From Massospora cicadina (taxonomy: Eukaryota; Entomophthoromycota; Entomophthoromycetes; Entomophthorales; Entomophthoraceae), in the NCBI GenBank assembly GCA_022478985.1, contig JAKSZP010009195.1:310001-374000 (forward strand): DNA of 64,000 nt, written 5' to 3'. A program made the translations under genes and the position numbers. Below the pieces are notes generated by a model. The model was given only the letters and a program-made list of their open reading frames with translations, searched no databases and was not told the origin of the DNA. The first letter of the stretch is position 1. Each line of letters starts with the position of its first letter. Of this stretch, positions 35,115 to 45,928 are shown piece by piece.

Positions 35115-36493
35115 TGTCAGGGTTGAAGCTAATTTGGAGAATACTGTACATATGGAGAGGGTTTGACAGTGCCCAGTTGATGGTTTTGAGTGTTAGAGGC
35201 TCAGCTAATCTGATGACTTTTAAAAGTGGTTCCATAGAAATTAATTATGAGGGACATCTGTTCAAATAACATACCAAAGGCCCCTACAACAAGCCAGAAG
35301 GATGCAGTAGGGGCAACTGCAAATATTACTGGGGCTACCTCCAAGGGTGGGAGAGGCAGGAAGGGCGACAGCCTCTCCAAGGATTGTGGCTGTTTGGAAA
35401 TATATCTAAATATAGCATATCATTTTATTAAATATTGCAAAACAGATATTAAACAAAATGTTACGGTTTGCACCCATAATGGGGTGGATCAATATGATAT
35501 AAGGTGATTAACAGCCTCCACAGTGTGTGTATCAGATTGGTAACATTAATCATGGAGGTAGCCATCCACTATCTCATGGAGGGCGGGGAGTGATGGCAAA
35601 TCTGTGGATCAGGACATCAACTCAGCGATTTCTAAAATCATTTTGCTTGTGGCAAAATGCATTGCCAGAGCTTTTAAAAAAATCAGCAAGACATGTGGAT
35701 GGTGCACAACAAATGGTAAAACATAATATTGCTGTTTATTAAGTAAATTAAACAGGAGGAAAAGATAAAAAATATACTAGCAACCTACCCTAAGGAGGGT
35801 TGTTGCCTATATGGTGGAGGGGGAAGATAGCGTGGAATTTGCGCTGACTAAGCCTAATGCTGCACCCTAAAACTTTATCCTAGGCTCCTTGTAATAGAGT
35901 TCAAAAGGATATTAGAGCCTTGGATAGCATCATGAAAGTTTTGGCTGCCTGTCCGCTGGATTGAGGAGAAATTGAGTAGTATACTGCAAAACTTGAATGA
36001 ATTTTTCCAGAAGATAAGTCATTAACACTGGTTCATCTGAGACCTGAGTTATCTATAGTATAAATCATATGATTTTTCATCATAAAATTTATGATCCACG
36101 AGTTTGATCCACAATCTGAACCATTAGTAAAAGCTTAACTCAGTTTATTAGGCAAATTTGGGCACATATAGGTATTTGAGGGAGGCGGGGTGATTCCTTG
36201 GAAATTATTAGTGTTCAGGCCACACTTGTGGTTAGCCTATGGGTCCTACTGGAGGGTCCTGAATTCAACCACCTCTCTGCAAACCCCTTCAATTATTTTT
36301 TAACAAATTAAAAGAGGGAATTGGGGCAGATATAGAGATCTTTTGGAGCTAGGGCAGTAACCCACCGCTCTTCTACCACATGAGCTCAGTCACTGATCCT
36401 AGAGAGAGGCACCACTAGGGCTTGGGTCCCTTCCTACTCCTGTGAGGTAATTGCTCACTGTCCAGATGTAGGGGATGGTGCTCTGGACTTACA
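35115..36493 (-). repeat. Element A 3' LTR (left)
   Basis: Aligns throughout with 40164-41533. Shared landmarks are AGGCCCCTACAACAA near 35279 and 40326, GCAGTAGGGGCAACTGC, TGGCTGCCTGTCCGCTGGAT near 35941 and 40990, and CTGGACTT at the right end. Differences are numerous, so insertion is old. Confidence 0.85.
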
Positions 36494-36499
36494 TTATTA

Positions 36500-37900
36500 T
36501 TTCCTTTTGGAATAGGGTACATGCCAACTCCTGGGACATGAGCAAGGGCATAAAATTTAAGCCTTGCAGGGATCTTAATCGCCATGTGGGCCACCACATT
36601 TTGGGAAGGTCAGGAGCATTAGATTGAGTTGTGTGGAAGGCTTTCACAAGTTCTTTACAGTTGACACAATTTCGGGTACTCATCCGGCTATTTTCATAAT
36701 AAGGGTAACCCTTCCAAGCCATTAGGTACTGGATCAAGTGACTTGATTTATGGGAGGCCAAAATTTCCTCTACCTCTGCCTCCTGGGATTCATCTACCAT
36801 GACAGGTTCAGGCGATGTGGTATAAAACACTTGTATGGAGACAACAGTGATACATGAAACACATTGTGCTTTTTCCAGTGAAGAGGGAGCTTAATATGGA
36901 AGGCACCATTTCCTAAGTCATTCAACACCTTAAAGGGCCCAGAGAATTTGCATAATAGTTTACAGGAAGGGACTTTCATGTCTAGGTGACGCGTGTCTAA
37001 CATGACCAGTGATCCTTCCTTAGTCTTTTGGATTAGGTGGCGTTTTAGGATTAAAAATTGCTTGTAATCATACACTGCCTTGGTCAGGTGCTCACATACA
37101 AGATTTTTGGTTTCACGCATGTGATTCAGGGGTTCTTCTGCAGCGAGAACAGTAGAATTGAAACGAGTTCCAATGTGGAATGAGGTGTTGTAACCCAAAT
37201 TGGCCTCAAAAGGGTAAAGGCTGTTGGAGGCATTTGGGGCATTATTGTATGCAAACTGAGCCAAGGGAGGATCTGACACCCATGTGTCAAGATTTGCAGA
37301 AGCATAAAGCGTAGATATTGCTCCAGGGCTTGGTCCACCCTCTTAGTTTGGCCATCTGGCTGGGGATGATAAGTGGTAGACCCCAGGGCTTGATCTGGAT
37401 GAGGTCAAGGAGGGAACTCAAGAAAATTTAGTAGTGAATTGGGGGCTGCGGTCACTCACTATCTCTCAAGGAGTCCAAACATGGAGAATAAATTGGTCAC
37501 AAACAAGGCCGCCATCTCTTCAGAAGTGATTGCTGTGTTGCAGGGGATGAAGAGTGCAAACTTGGTGAAGCGATCAACTAAAACTATGATTGCGTCACAC
37601 CCTTTGGAAGGTAACAACTCTAAGATATAATCTACTGATATAGAAGTTCAGGGGCCCTCTGCCTGTTGCATTGTGTCAATAGGCCTTTTTTCACTGATCT
37701 ATAAGATTTGGATTGTGAACACGCTACACAACGGGAAATTCAAGCAGGGCTTTGGAAGATCCTGGCCAGTTATAGGTCCTTTTAACCAGTTCCCCTCACT
37801 TTTTGGACCCAGGATGTCCCACAGTTGGGAGCTCATAATGCTCTTGGATCACCTATTCATGAAAGGTGGGAGGAATCCAAACTTATTATCTGAAGAAGAT
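36500..37900 (-). pseudogene. Integrase with chromodomain, element A
   Basis: 37126-37338 and 36794-37279 (161 codons) give AQFAYNNAPNASNSLYPFEA, then the C-terminal barrel KEGSLVMLDTRHL and KLLCKFSGPFKVLNDLG, then WKKHNVFHVSLL. At about 36635-36780 a chromodomain follows: EAEVEEILASH, LIQYLMAWKGYPYYENSRM, CKELVKAFH, with one aromatic-cage-style Trp visible. Upstream to 37900 lie broken core motifs. In characterised chromoviruses this domain binds methylated H3K9; a role here is inferred. Confidence 0.8.
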
Positions 37901-38159
37901 TACCCTATCCTTTAGGGCATAGTGATTGCAATTATGAGCTTTAAATTACAGTTCCTCACATAATTTTATCCATTCTGGGGAGGAAAACTGGGCAGCTAGT
38001 ATTTGATCAAGAAGGAGATCATCTAGTTACAAACTGGCAGAGGAGACAGAAAAGGATCCAGCGCCAAGATTTGAGAGGCAGAGACAATGGAATTGAGGTC
38101 ATGGAGCTCATCTATGATGGGGCTCATTGCAGGGTTTCTACTTAGTATTTCTGGCAAGA

Positions 38160-39350
38160 CATTCAAGGCCCTTTTCACAAATTCTTACTTGAAATTAAAA
38201 TTGCATAGATCACGTTATTGTGCAGGTCTGACAGTGAGCAAGCTTCTGGGGTTTTCTATACTATATCAGTGACTGGTGGTCCAAGCGCATAGTAATCTCA
38301 TGATGGGACCCTTGGATGAGGTAGCACCAGTGAGTTGGTGACCAAGACACAGCTGCCAGCTCCTTGTCATATATTTCCCAGGACTGCTCAATGGCAGATA
38401 ACTTTAAAAGAACAGGATTCTCAATCCCATCATGTTCTTAGAGGAGCACAGTGCCTACGGCAACTGAAGATGCATCACAAGCCACAATGAAGGGCTTTAA
38501 GAATTCAGCATGCCTGAGGACTGGCGCAGTAAGGAAAAAGCTTTAATAGAGTCAAACGCTCTTAGCACACAGGTGTACATTTGAAGGATGTGTTCTTGCC
38601 AGTCAGGGAATGCAGGGGAGCTGCTAGTTGAGTATGAGTGGGGGAGAACTTCATGAGGAAGTTTACTGTCCTCAAGAGCTTTGGAGTGCTTTTGGGTTGT
38701 TGGGGTTGGCCAAGACTGAATGGCTAACTTGCATGGAGTACTGTTTGCCCATCCTTCAAAGCTAGGTGATCTAAGAAGGTCACCTCCACGCAAAAGAATT
38801 TTCATTTGTAGGATTTTACAAAAATTTCAGCCCTAGGTATAGTAGCCATGACCGCTTCCAGAGCTTTGATATGTTGCTCATGAGTGAATAAATTAAGATG
38901 TTGTCAATATAAGCAACCGCACAGGAAAAGCGCAGATCACCCAGAACATCATCTATGAGGCGCTGGAAGGTTGCTGGTGCGTTCTCCAACCCAAATGGTA
39001 TCAATTTATACTGAAAGATTTCCCTCTTTGTGTATATGGCAGTGAGCCACTCCAGTCCCTCATTGATTCCTACTTGATTGAAGGCTTTTATCAAATCAAG
39101 CTTAAATAAAACTCACGACTCTACAATTGACTAAGCTATTGATTGTTCCAATGGGAGAGAATAGGGGCTGGAACTGTCACATCATTGCCATTCCATAATC
39201 AAAGCATGGCTGCAGGATTCTATTTGCCTTCTGCATGAAAACAATGGGGGAAGCTATGGGGGAGACTTCTTCACAATACACCTTTTGCCAGCATGTCATC
39301 TAACCATTCATTTAAAGCTTTGTCAACTTCCTCAGTGTGAAGGTATAATG
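38160..39350 (-). pseudogene. Reverse transcriptase and RNase H, element A
   Basis: 38816-39094 reads FQYKLIPFGLENAPATFQRL, then AYIDNILIYS: the FGLxNAPATFQ motif and YxDD changed to YIDN (38900-38911). At 38640-38800 the thumb appears in a shifted frame (EVTFLDHLALKDGQ). RNase H at 38390-38480 reads KPFIVACDASSVAVGTVLLQ with the first catalytic Asp, then the EIYDKELAAV segment near 38350. It has several stops. Confidence 0.8.
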
Positions 39351-39359
39351 GGCAATTTA

Positions 39360-39990
39360 TCTTGATAAGATGTACTGTCAGTTGAAATCTAGATCATTCT
39401 CTTAATGTTGGGAGCCTAGTAGCTAGGCTCATGCCAAATACATCATTTTATGGGTCAAGAAAGGATGGGAATTCCATTGGAAGATCAGTAGAGAAGAGCA
39501 TGAGGTAGGATAGAGCTCAAGGAGACTTTGAGAGGAAGGTATCATTTAGTGGGAATTCTCCACTGAGCTCATTATTGGTGGTGATGAGGGAGTTGCTACC
39601 CAACTTGATATCAACTTGTTGCAATACCACCAACCTACACCAAGGATGACTGGATATAATAATTCTAGAACATCTGAGAAGTGATCACAAAAGCAGAAAC
39701 CATGCACAAGGTATTGTACTGGTTGATGTACAGCATGAAGCTTCATGGGTTGAGAGAATGCGCCCAAAATTGGAGGGGCCATATTGGTGTCTATAATTAG
39801 TGATTGTGCGATATTGAGGTCTGTAGAGTTTCCAGCTGCTCATGTATCCAGAAGCGCCTGCACAGTGACCTTGCTTGTTCCAGAACAAAAGGTGATAGGA
39901 AAGGTAAAAAAGCCTGATCCTCATCATTGGAAGATGAAAGTGAAAGGCTCAAGAAGAAGGAGCCAAGGTGAAAAGTGGCGTCTTATTAAC
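39360..39990 (-). pseudogene. Protease/linker remnant, element A
   Basis: 39546-39782 includes LELLYPVILGVGWW, like the VILGMDWL motif that ends gypsy protease domains. The DTG triad was not found. To the right the sequence quickly reaches the leader and 5' LTR. Confidence 0.5.
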
Positions 39991-40163
39991 TGAAAAGCCA
40001 TGATGAGATGACCAAGTAGGATTCAAAGGTGAATAAACACGTTTCAAAAAATAGGGATTACAAGTTGAATTAAGGTGTGGATTCTTACCAATTTGGTAGG
40101 TTAACGCCTCACACAAACCAGGCAAAAGGGTGGAGAACACCAAGGATGTTGTCCAGTTTATTG

Positions 40164-41533
40164 TGTCAGGGCTGCAGCTAATTTGGAAAAGATTGTCCAT
40201 TTGTAAAAGGTTTGACAGTGCCAAGTTGATGGGTTTAAATGTTAGAGGCTCAGCTAGTCTGATGACTTTTAAAAGGGGTTTTCTAAAAATTAATTGAGGG
40301 ACATATGTTCAAATAATATACCAAAGGCCCCTACAACAATTTAAAAGGATGCAGTAGGGGCAACTGCAGGTCTTACTGGGGCAACCTCCAAGGGTGGGGG
40401 AGGCATAGAGGGTGACAACCCCTCCAAGGATCACGGTAGTTTGGAAATATATTTAAATATAGCCAATCATTTTATTAAATATTGTGAAAAGGATTGTGGA
40501 CAAACCGGTGTAGATTGTGCCCAAAATGAGACTAACAGATCCAAAACATGGTGTTCAACAGCCTCTGCAGTGTGGATGACAGATCAGCAACCATATTTGT
40601 AGAGGTAGCCATCCACTATCCTGTGGAGGGCGGGGAGTGATGGTAGATCCATGGATCAGGACATCAGCTCAGCTAATCCCAAAATTATTTCTCTAGTAGT
40701 GGAATGCATTTCCAGAGATTTTAGTGAAAATCAGCGAGGCAGCATGGAGGCATTCACCACAACATATGTATGACATTGATTACTGTTTATTAATTAAATT
40801 TAACAGGAGAAAAGCTAAAGAATAAACTGGTAACCTTTTTTAAGAAGGGTGGTTGCCTATATAGGGGGAGGGGGAAGGGAGTGTGAGATTTGCGCTGACT
40901 AAGTTTATTGCTGCATCCTAAATGTTATCCTAGGCTTCTTGTAATAGAGTTGGAAAGGATATTAGAGCCTTATATAGCATTATAAAAGTTTTGGCTGCCT
41001 GTCCGCTGGATTGAGGAGAAATTGAGTGGGATACTGCTAAACTTGAATGAATTTTGCCAGATGGTAATTCACCAAAACTGGTTCCACAATAACTGACCCA
41101 TCGATATTATAAATTATATAAATTTTTGCTATAATTTCTTGATCCATGGGTTTAATCCACAATCTGAATTATTAATAAAAATTCAAAGCAAAGTATTAGG
41201 GAATCTGGGCATATATAGGTATTTGGGGGTAGGGTTTTTGTAAATTAATGGTGACCAGGTCACACTTGGAGTTAGCCTGAGGGTCCTGCTAGAGGGCCCT
41301 GAACTGAGTTACCTCAACGCATACACCTTCAATCATTTTTTAACAGATTATAAAAGAAAATGGGGTCATGGAGAGAAGTTTTTTTAGAGCTAGGGCATTA
41401 GCCTATCACCATCTAAAACATGACTTAGGTTACAGATCCTAGAGTAAGACTCCAATGGGGGTTTGGGCCCCTTTCTACTCCTGTGAGGGAATTGCACACT
41501 GTTCAAATGTAGGGCTGATCATCTGGACTTTAA
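40164..41533 (-). repeat. Element A 5' LTR (right)
   Basis: Direct repeat of 35115-36493. It starts TGTCAGGG at the left edge (the - strand LTR end CCCTGACA). Confidence 0.85.
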
Positions 41534-41899
41534 ATTATAATGGTGCACGGGACAATTAAGCAAAATGGATCATGGGTGAGCTTTAATCTGGCCTAGATGA
41601 AATTTTTTTCATGGCCTGAGCTAGGGGCTTTATACCCAAGGATCTATTCCATTATATTTTTATGGTTATCTAGTTCAGATTAAAATCATTTGGTTTTTAA
41701 ATTACTGGATCCTGTACTTCCATCTAAGTGAGAATCAAACTATATGTGAGATAGAGAATTTTTTGGTATATCCTCAGGCATAAGGATCCATATAAAACAA
41801 CTATCTGTCAAATTTGAGTAAATTATATATATATCACTCCCCTCTTATGACTAATGCAATATGGCATATCTTTTGTACTGAATAAAAGCATTTGGTATG

Positions 41900-42905
41900 G
41901 TCATTCCTTTTAAGGGTGTATTTCTGGGCTTAAGTGAGCACCACTTATTAAAAGCTAAGGGTCACATGCTTGTTTATTATGATCATGCATGTATAATCAG
42001 GAAAAAGTTTGGCTTAAATGTCATCTCTTTTCACCAGCATCTTATGGTATATCAACCTTTTGTACACTTAATATGCTTATCTAAAATTAGATGACTCTTT
42101 TGGTCCTTTTAAGCTAATTTTTCTCTATGAATTTGGTAACTTTTTCTGATGCAAGCAAAGTTACAAGCTGATGATTTTTGTCCTGACAGCTTGTCAACAC
42201 TCTTAATAAGTACTGACTGATATAAAAATCATAAAAAGAGAAATAAGAGAGTATATCTTTTTATTATAAGATATGATTTGATGATATTTTTTTACTTGGC
42301 AGCCTTGGTATTTATACCTCTAGAGCATCTCCTGGCCATACTTTGAGCATGAAATTTTCCAATGATATTCTACCTCAGTTTAAACCAAGAATTGATACAA
42401 CTATGGCCTTTTAATAGACTATTGGTGGCAAAGTACTCTCATATTTGGTAGGATTTCAGAGATGAAAATTGCAACAACAAGCATGCATAATTGTCCTAAG
42501 GTCAGCCCAAATTGAGTACTGTCATAAAGCTGATAAAATACAATTGCTGGGAAAATTGGTATCAATCTAAGTTTAGTGACATACCTCAGTCAAGATGTCA
42601 GCAGGCCTCTCAATAGCACTAGGTACTCCCATTTGGGCTGCCCATGTATAAGTACTATTGTGCCAACTTTGAGCGTTGGCATACAAATTTTACCCTAGGG
42701 CATAAAACTGATTGCAATAGTATGAGGGACAAACTTAGTTTTATTTACCGTGTATCTTTTAGCAAATTTTAATATTAATCCCTGGGCAGTTTATTAATTA
42801 TAAAGTTTATTTTATGCACAGTTAGTTGGGAAGATGCCAAGTTTGGTTGGGGTAATTGGCCAGAATCAATGGATTATAAAGGGTTTATTTTTGAGCTGAC
42901 TAAAT
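41900..42905 (-). repeat. Element B LTR (right, 5')
   Basis: Aligns with 30797-31753, most clearly from 42090 to 42890 (GCATCTCCTGG, TGGCCTTTTAATAG, GTCCTAAGGTCAGCCCAAAT). The outer end is blurred. Confidence 0.65.
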
Positions 42906-43990
42906 TTTATGGCGGTCATAAAAAAATCCCCCTCTTTAATATAATCCCAACGATGAACTAAGTACAATGGAGGGCACTGTGAAGCCTAGCTTGGTGCTCT
43001 GAAAAGGAGCTCATACTTGCAACTGACACGTCATAATAAGATGATTAATAAGCGGGGGTAAGTGATGGGATCTTAAGAAGATTAATTTTTTAATTTGTTA
43101 CAGGTTTAGCATCTTTTCTAAAAGGACAAGGTTGCCAAAAGATTTAGCTAGTTTAATTACTTTAGACCATCAGATGGGAAGTTCCAACTTGGCTTCTAAC
43201 TTAAGCAAATTGATCATGGGGATTTTGATGGCTAAACTTTATAGAGTACCCGGCCTAAGTGCCAATAACTTCAAAGATGACAAAAAAGCTTGGGGGCGCA
43301 GTTTATGCAACTTTTGGTTATCACGAAGGGATTCCAACCCAGTAGCATAATGTTATAGGTCAGTAATTAAAGATGGGCGATTTAATTTCATGGCAACGGT
43401 TGCCATTAAGGTTTGATAGGTGGGCATCTGATGCCACCTGTCACTTGTATATACCCCAATTCACCCTCAATAAAGCGTTTTGGTTTACACTAGTTATCTG
43501 ATAGTTTATAATTTAAATCTAATCGGATTGTTAGGCAACGTCTGTCCAAGTTAAATAAAACTGTAGTGATTACACCCTCTGCTGAACCATCTTTGGCTCT
43601 AGCTAAGTTTCCTGCCTTCATACAGCAAAGCATCTATCTTTTTCAAAACCTCAAGACCCTGAGCAGCTGCTGCGCTGCAACCAAATCAGGTTGAGCTTCT
43701 AAGCCTATATTTTTATTATTGAAGAATTCCTCAAATAAGGTATTTTACACCCAATAACGGCTTTGCAGTTTATGCCAATGGATGAGGGGAGGTACTGATA
43801 ACATCTGTTTACATGCCTTTGACAATGGGTAAACCATTGTGGGGGATTTCTGCACATGCCAGGGGCTGAATCTGGCGCCGAGGCAGCAGATTTCAACCCC
43901 ACAGGTCATTTCTATACATGACACAAGGTACTGTCATCAGACCGTACCTTGACCAAAAGCACAAGAAACCTTATTTAGGATAATAGATTT
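42906..43990. other. Unassigned; LTR-like segment at about 43380-43560
   Basis: No gene is supported. The segment near 43440-43480 has TGTATATACCCC followed by CAATAAAGCG about 25 bp on, a TATA/poly(A) arrangement like that in the solo LTR at 13591-14592. The 72-codon frame at 43132-43350 shows no motif. Confidence 0.35.
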
Positions 43991-45427
43991 ATTATCAATC
44001 GAATAGCAGAGCACAAGGTAGTATCTAGTGCTACCAGTGGCACCAACCCATGCTCAAGTAAACTTGGTAGGCTTTCACAGCTTCTACAGGAAAAGGATCC
44101 CCTAGCAACTATCAAGCCCCTTCAGATATGCTTGCTCAACCAGCGTTCTCATTGGGGCTTTCCATGGTCACTAGAAAAGTACTTCAAAGATGGTAGATCA
44201 AAATTAAGGATATCCAAATCGAGTTAAGGTAGCCAAAACCTAGGGCTCCGAGCATTTCCATAGATAGGTGTAATATGCCAGATAAAATTGGATGACTGGC
44301 GGATGGCATAATAAGGACCGTATTACCCAAGGTTTTACGCCAGCATGGGGGCAACGTAGCAGATTAAACAAAATAGGTGGGTGGGGATGGGGTAATTGAG
44401 GCCACAGCATCAATGGCCAACAAGTTAATGGAACACAAGATGGGCTGATGGGGAGTTAGAGATCTTACTAAAAGTAAATTAATACTTTGGGCCACTACCC
44501 ATAAAGGCTGGGGCCGCGTGGCAAAGTGATTACCGTACCAATCAAACCTGGTGACTAATTGTTTGGTAAAGATGAAATTAGTATTATAAAAATACTATGT
44601 CCAGACGGTTGGTAAAACCAATTACACCACCAGGGGTACTGGTTTGCAAGCCTTAAGTCTTTTAATCGAGGGCGATATTTAAGGGGGGCACGGGTGGCTA
44701 GCCTGGCGGGGTAATCCCGCCTCCATTTTAGCCCAGGTTTTGTTCAAGTTTGAAACCAGTACCGGCTACAAAAACCCTTGGTGGGGTAAACTTGTCCCGG
44801 GGTGAACCCGCCTCGATGGCTTTATAACTACGCCTGAGGGTAGACAAAACCAATAGACTCGATTCACCGTCATAACCAACCCTCTATAATATTAACTCCC
44901 CACCCTTATCACTATTATATACCGTTAACCCTGAATCGATGTCATCCACCAACTCTATCAAACACCGCTTAGCCCCCCAAACCATCCCTTGGTAACTTAA
45001 ACCAACTAGAGCCTTAAAGACTTACAATCGATTGAGGTTTCCTCAACTGATACTTGAAGCGCTTTGGTTTACAAACCCTAGACCTCGTTCTACGTAGCTA
45101 GCAACCATCACCGATAGAGGTTTATAGGTTGGAGGGTGGGGCCAAGGTTTGGATCGGATGTCGGGTATAGATTTGTAGGCCAAGCATCGATGGAGAATTG
45201 ACTTAAATCTAGGGCAAGTTCAACCTTTGTATCCTATTAAAAACTTGCATAGGGTAACATACATGGCCTACGGTTACGCTGGCCTTAAGTTTAACCAAAC
45301 ATCAACCAAAGGTGATCCCACAACTGCAATAAGTTTTTTTAACCAACCATCACCGAGGGGATCCCACACCTGTGATGGTTTCACATCTTAGAAGGGTTTA
45401 AACTACTTGGTCGAATCGAAGAGGCAA
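43991..45427. other. Intergenic part of the host gene island
   Basis: Composition changes here: less AT-rich, no transposon motifs, many short AACC/GGTT-rich patches. 45296-45335 and 45341-45375 are imperfect direct repeats (ACCAA...GATCCCACA). I find no convincing ORF or tRNA. Confidence 0.4.
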
Positions 45428-45669
45428 GGTATCGCTATACCGTAGATGCTTGTATACCCTAACTGGAACTGGGTATCGCTATACCGTAGATGCTTGTATA
45501 CCCTAACTGGGCAAGGTATCGCTATACCGTAGATGCTCGTATACCCTAACTGGACAAGGTATCGCTATACCGTAGATGCTTGTATACCCTAACTGGGCAA
45601 GGTATCGCTATACCGTAGATGCTTGTATACCCTAACTGGGCAAGGTATCGCTATACCGTAGATGCTTGA
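45428..45669. repeat. 43-bp tandem repeat, about 5.6 copies
   Basis: Units start at 45428, 45472, 45515, 45558, 45601 and 45644 (steps 44, 43, 43, 43, 43). Units are nearly identical and each begins GGTATCGCTATACC, a perfect 5-bp stem with a 4-nt loop, followed by TAGATGCTTGTATACCC. It lies about 260 bp beyond the stop codon of the C1-THF synthase gene. Confidence 0.95.
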
Positions 45670-45928
45670 TGCACACCCCATAAAGAGGGTTGACTCCTAT
45701 TTAGCCAGCCCTAGCAGCAAATATAGCCCTTTTTTAAAAGCTCAAATCCGCTTAAAGCCTTCTAATATAATATTCACTAACCCGCTATCGTATCTACCCT
45801 AAACCCCAACCGGGATGCGTAGTTTAAAGATGAAAAGTAAGTTTGGAATCGAGCCGATATGGGACGGAGGGTCAAACAACGCCACGCGCCTGAGGATGTA
45901 ACTCCGTACGCGGGCAGGCATCACAGGA

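Larger units (their letters stand above)
35115..41533 (-). mobile_element. Chromodomain Ty3/gypsy element A (chromovirus), apparently gag-deleted
   Basis: Paired LTRs of about 1.37 kb (35115-36493 and 40164-41533) enclose 3.7 kb with - strand PR-like, RT, RNase H, integrase and chromodomain sequence. On the - strand each LTR starts about TGTAAGTCCAG and ends CCCTGACA. An AAAAGGAA purine tract precedes the 3' LTR near 36500. Only about 170-400 bp separate the 5' LTR from protease-like sequence, so gag is absent or unrecognisable. Flanks ATTAG (35110-35114) and ATTAT (just after 41532) may be a decayed target duplication. Confidence 0.75.
30797..42905 (-). mobile_element. Ty3/gypsy retrotransposon B, interrupted by element A
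   Basis: Similar LTR-like blocks at 30797-31753 and about 41900-42905 bracket a - strand pol (RT 33930-34720, RNase H 33470-33900, integrase 32700-33060) that abuts element A at 35115. After element A only about 370 bp precede the right LTR, so gag and most of the protease are missing. Either they were lost, or the two LTRs belong to different copies. The nest is inferred from these positions. Confidence 0.55.

Noticed and set aside
44508..44640. tRNA-like patches (A-box-like GTGGCAAAGTGATTA; GGTTTGCAAGCC)
   Set aside because: No cloverleaf with matching acceptor stem and B box could be drawn.
45428..45669. CRISPR-like array
   Set aside because: Units are directly adjacent with no unique spacers, there are no cas genes, and the context is eukaryotic.
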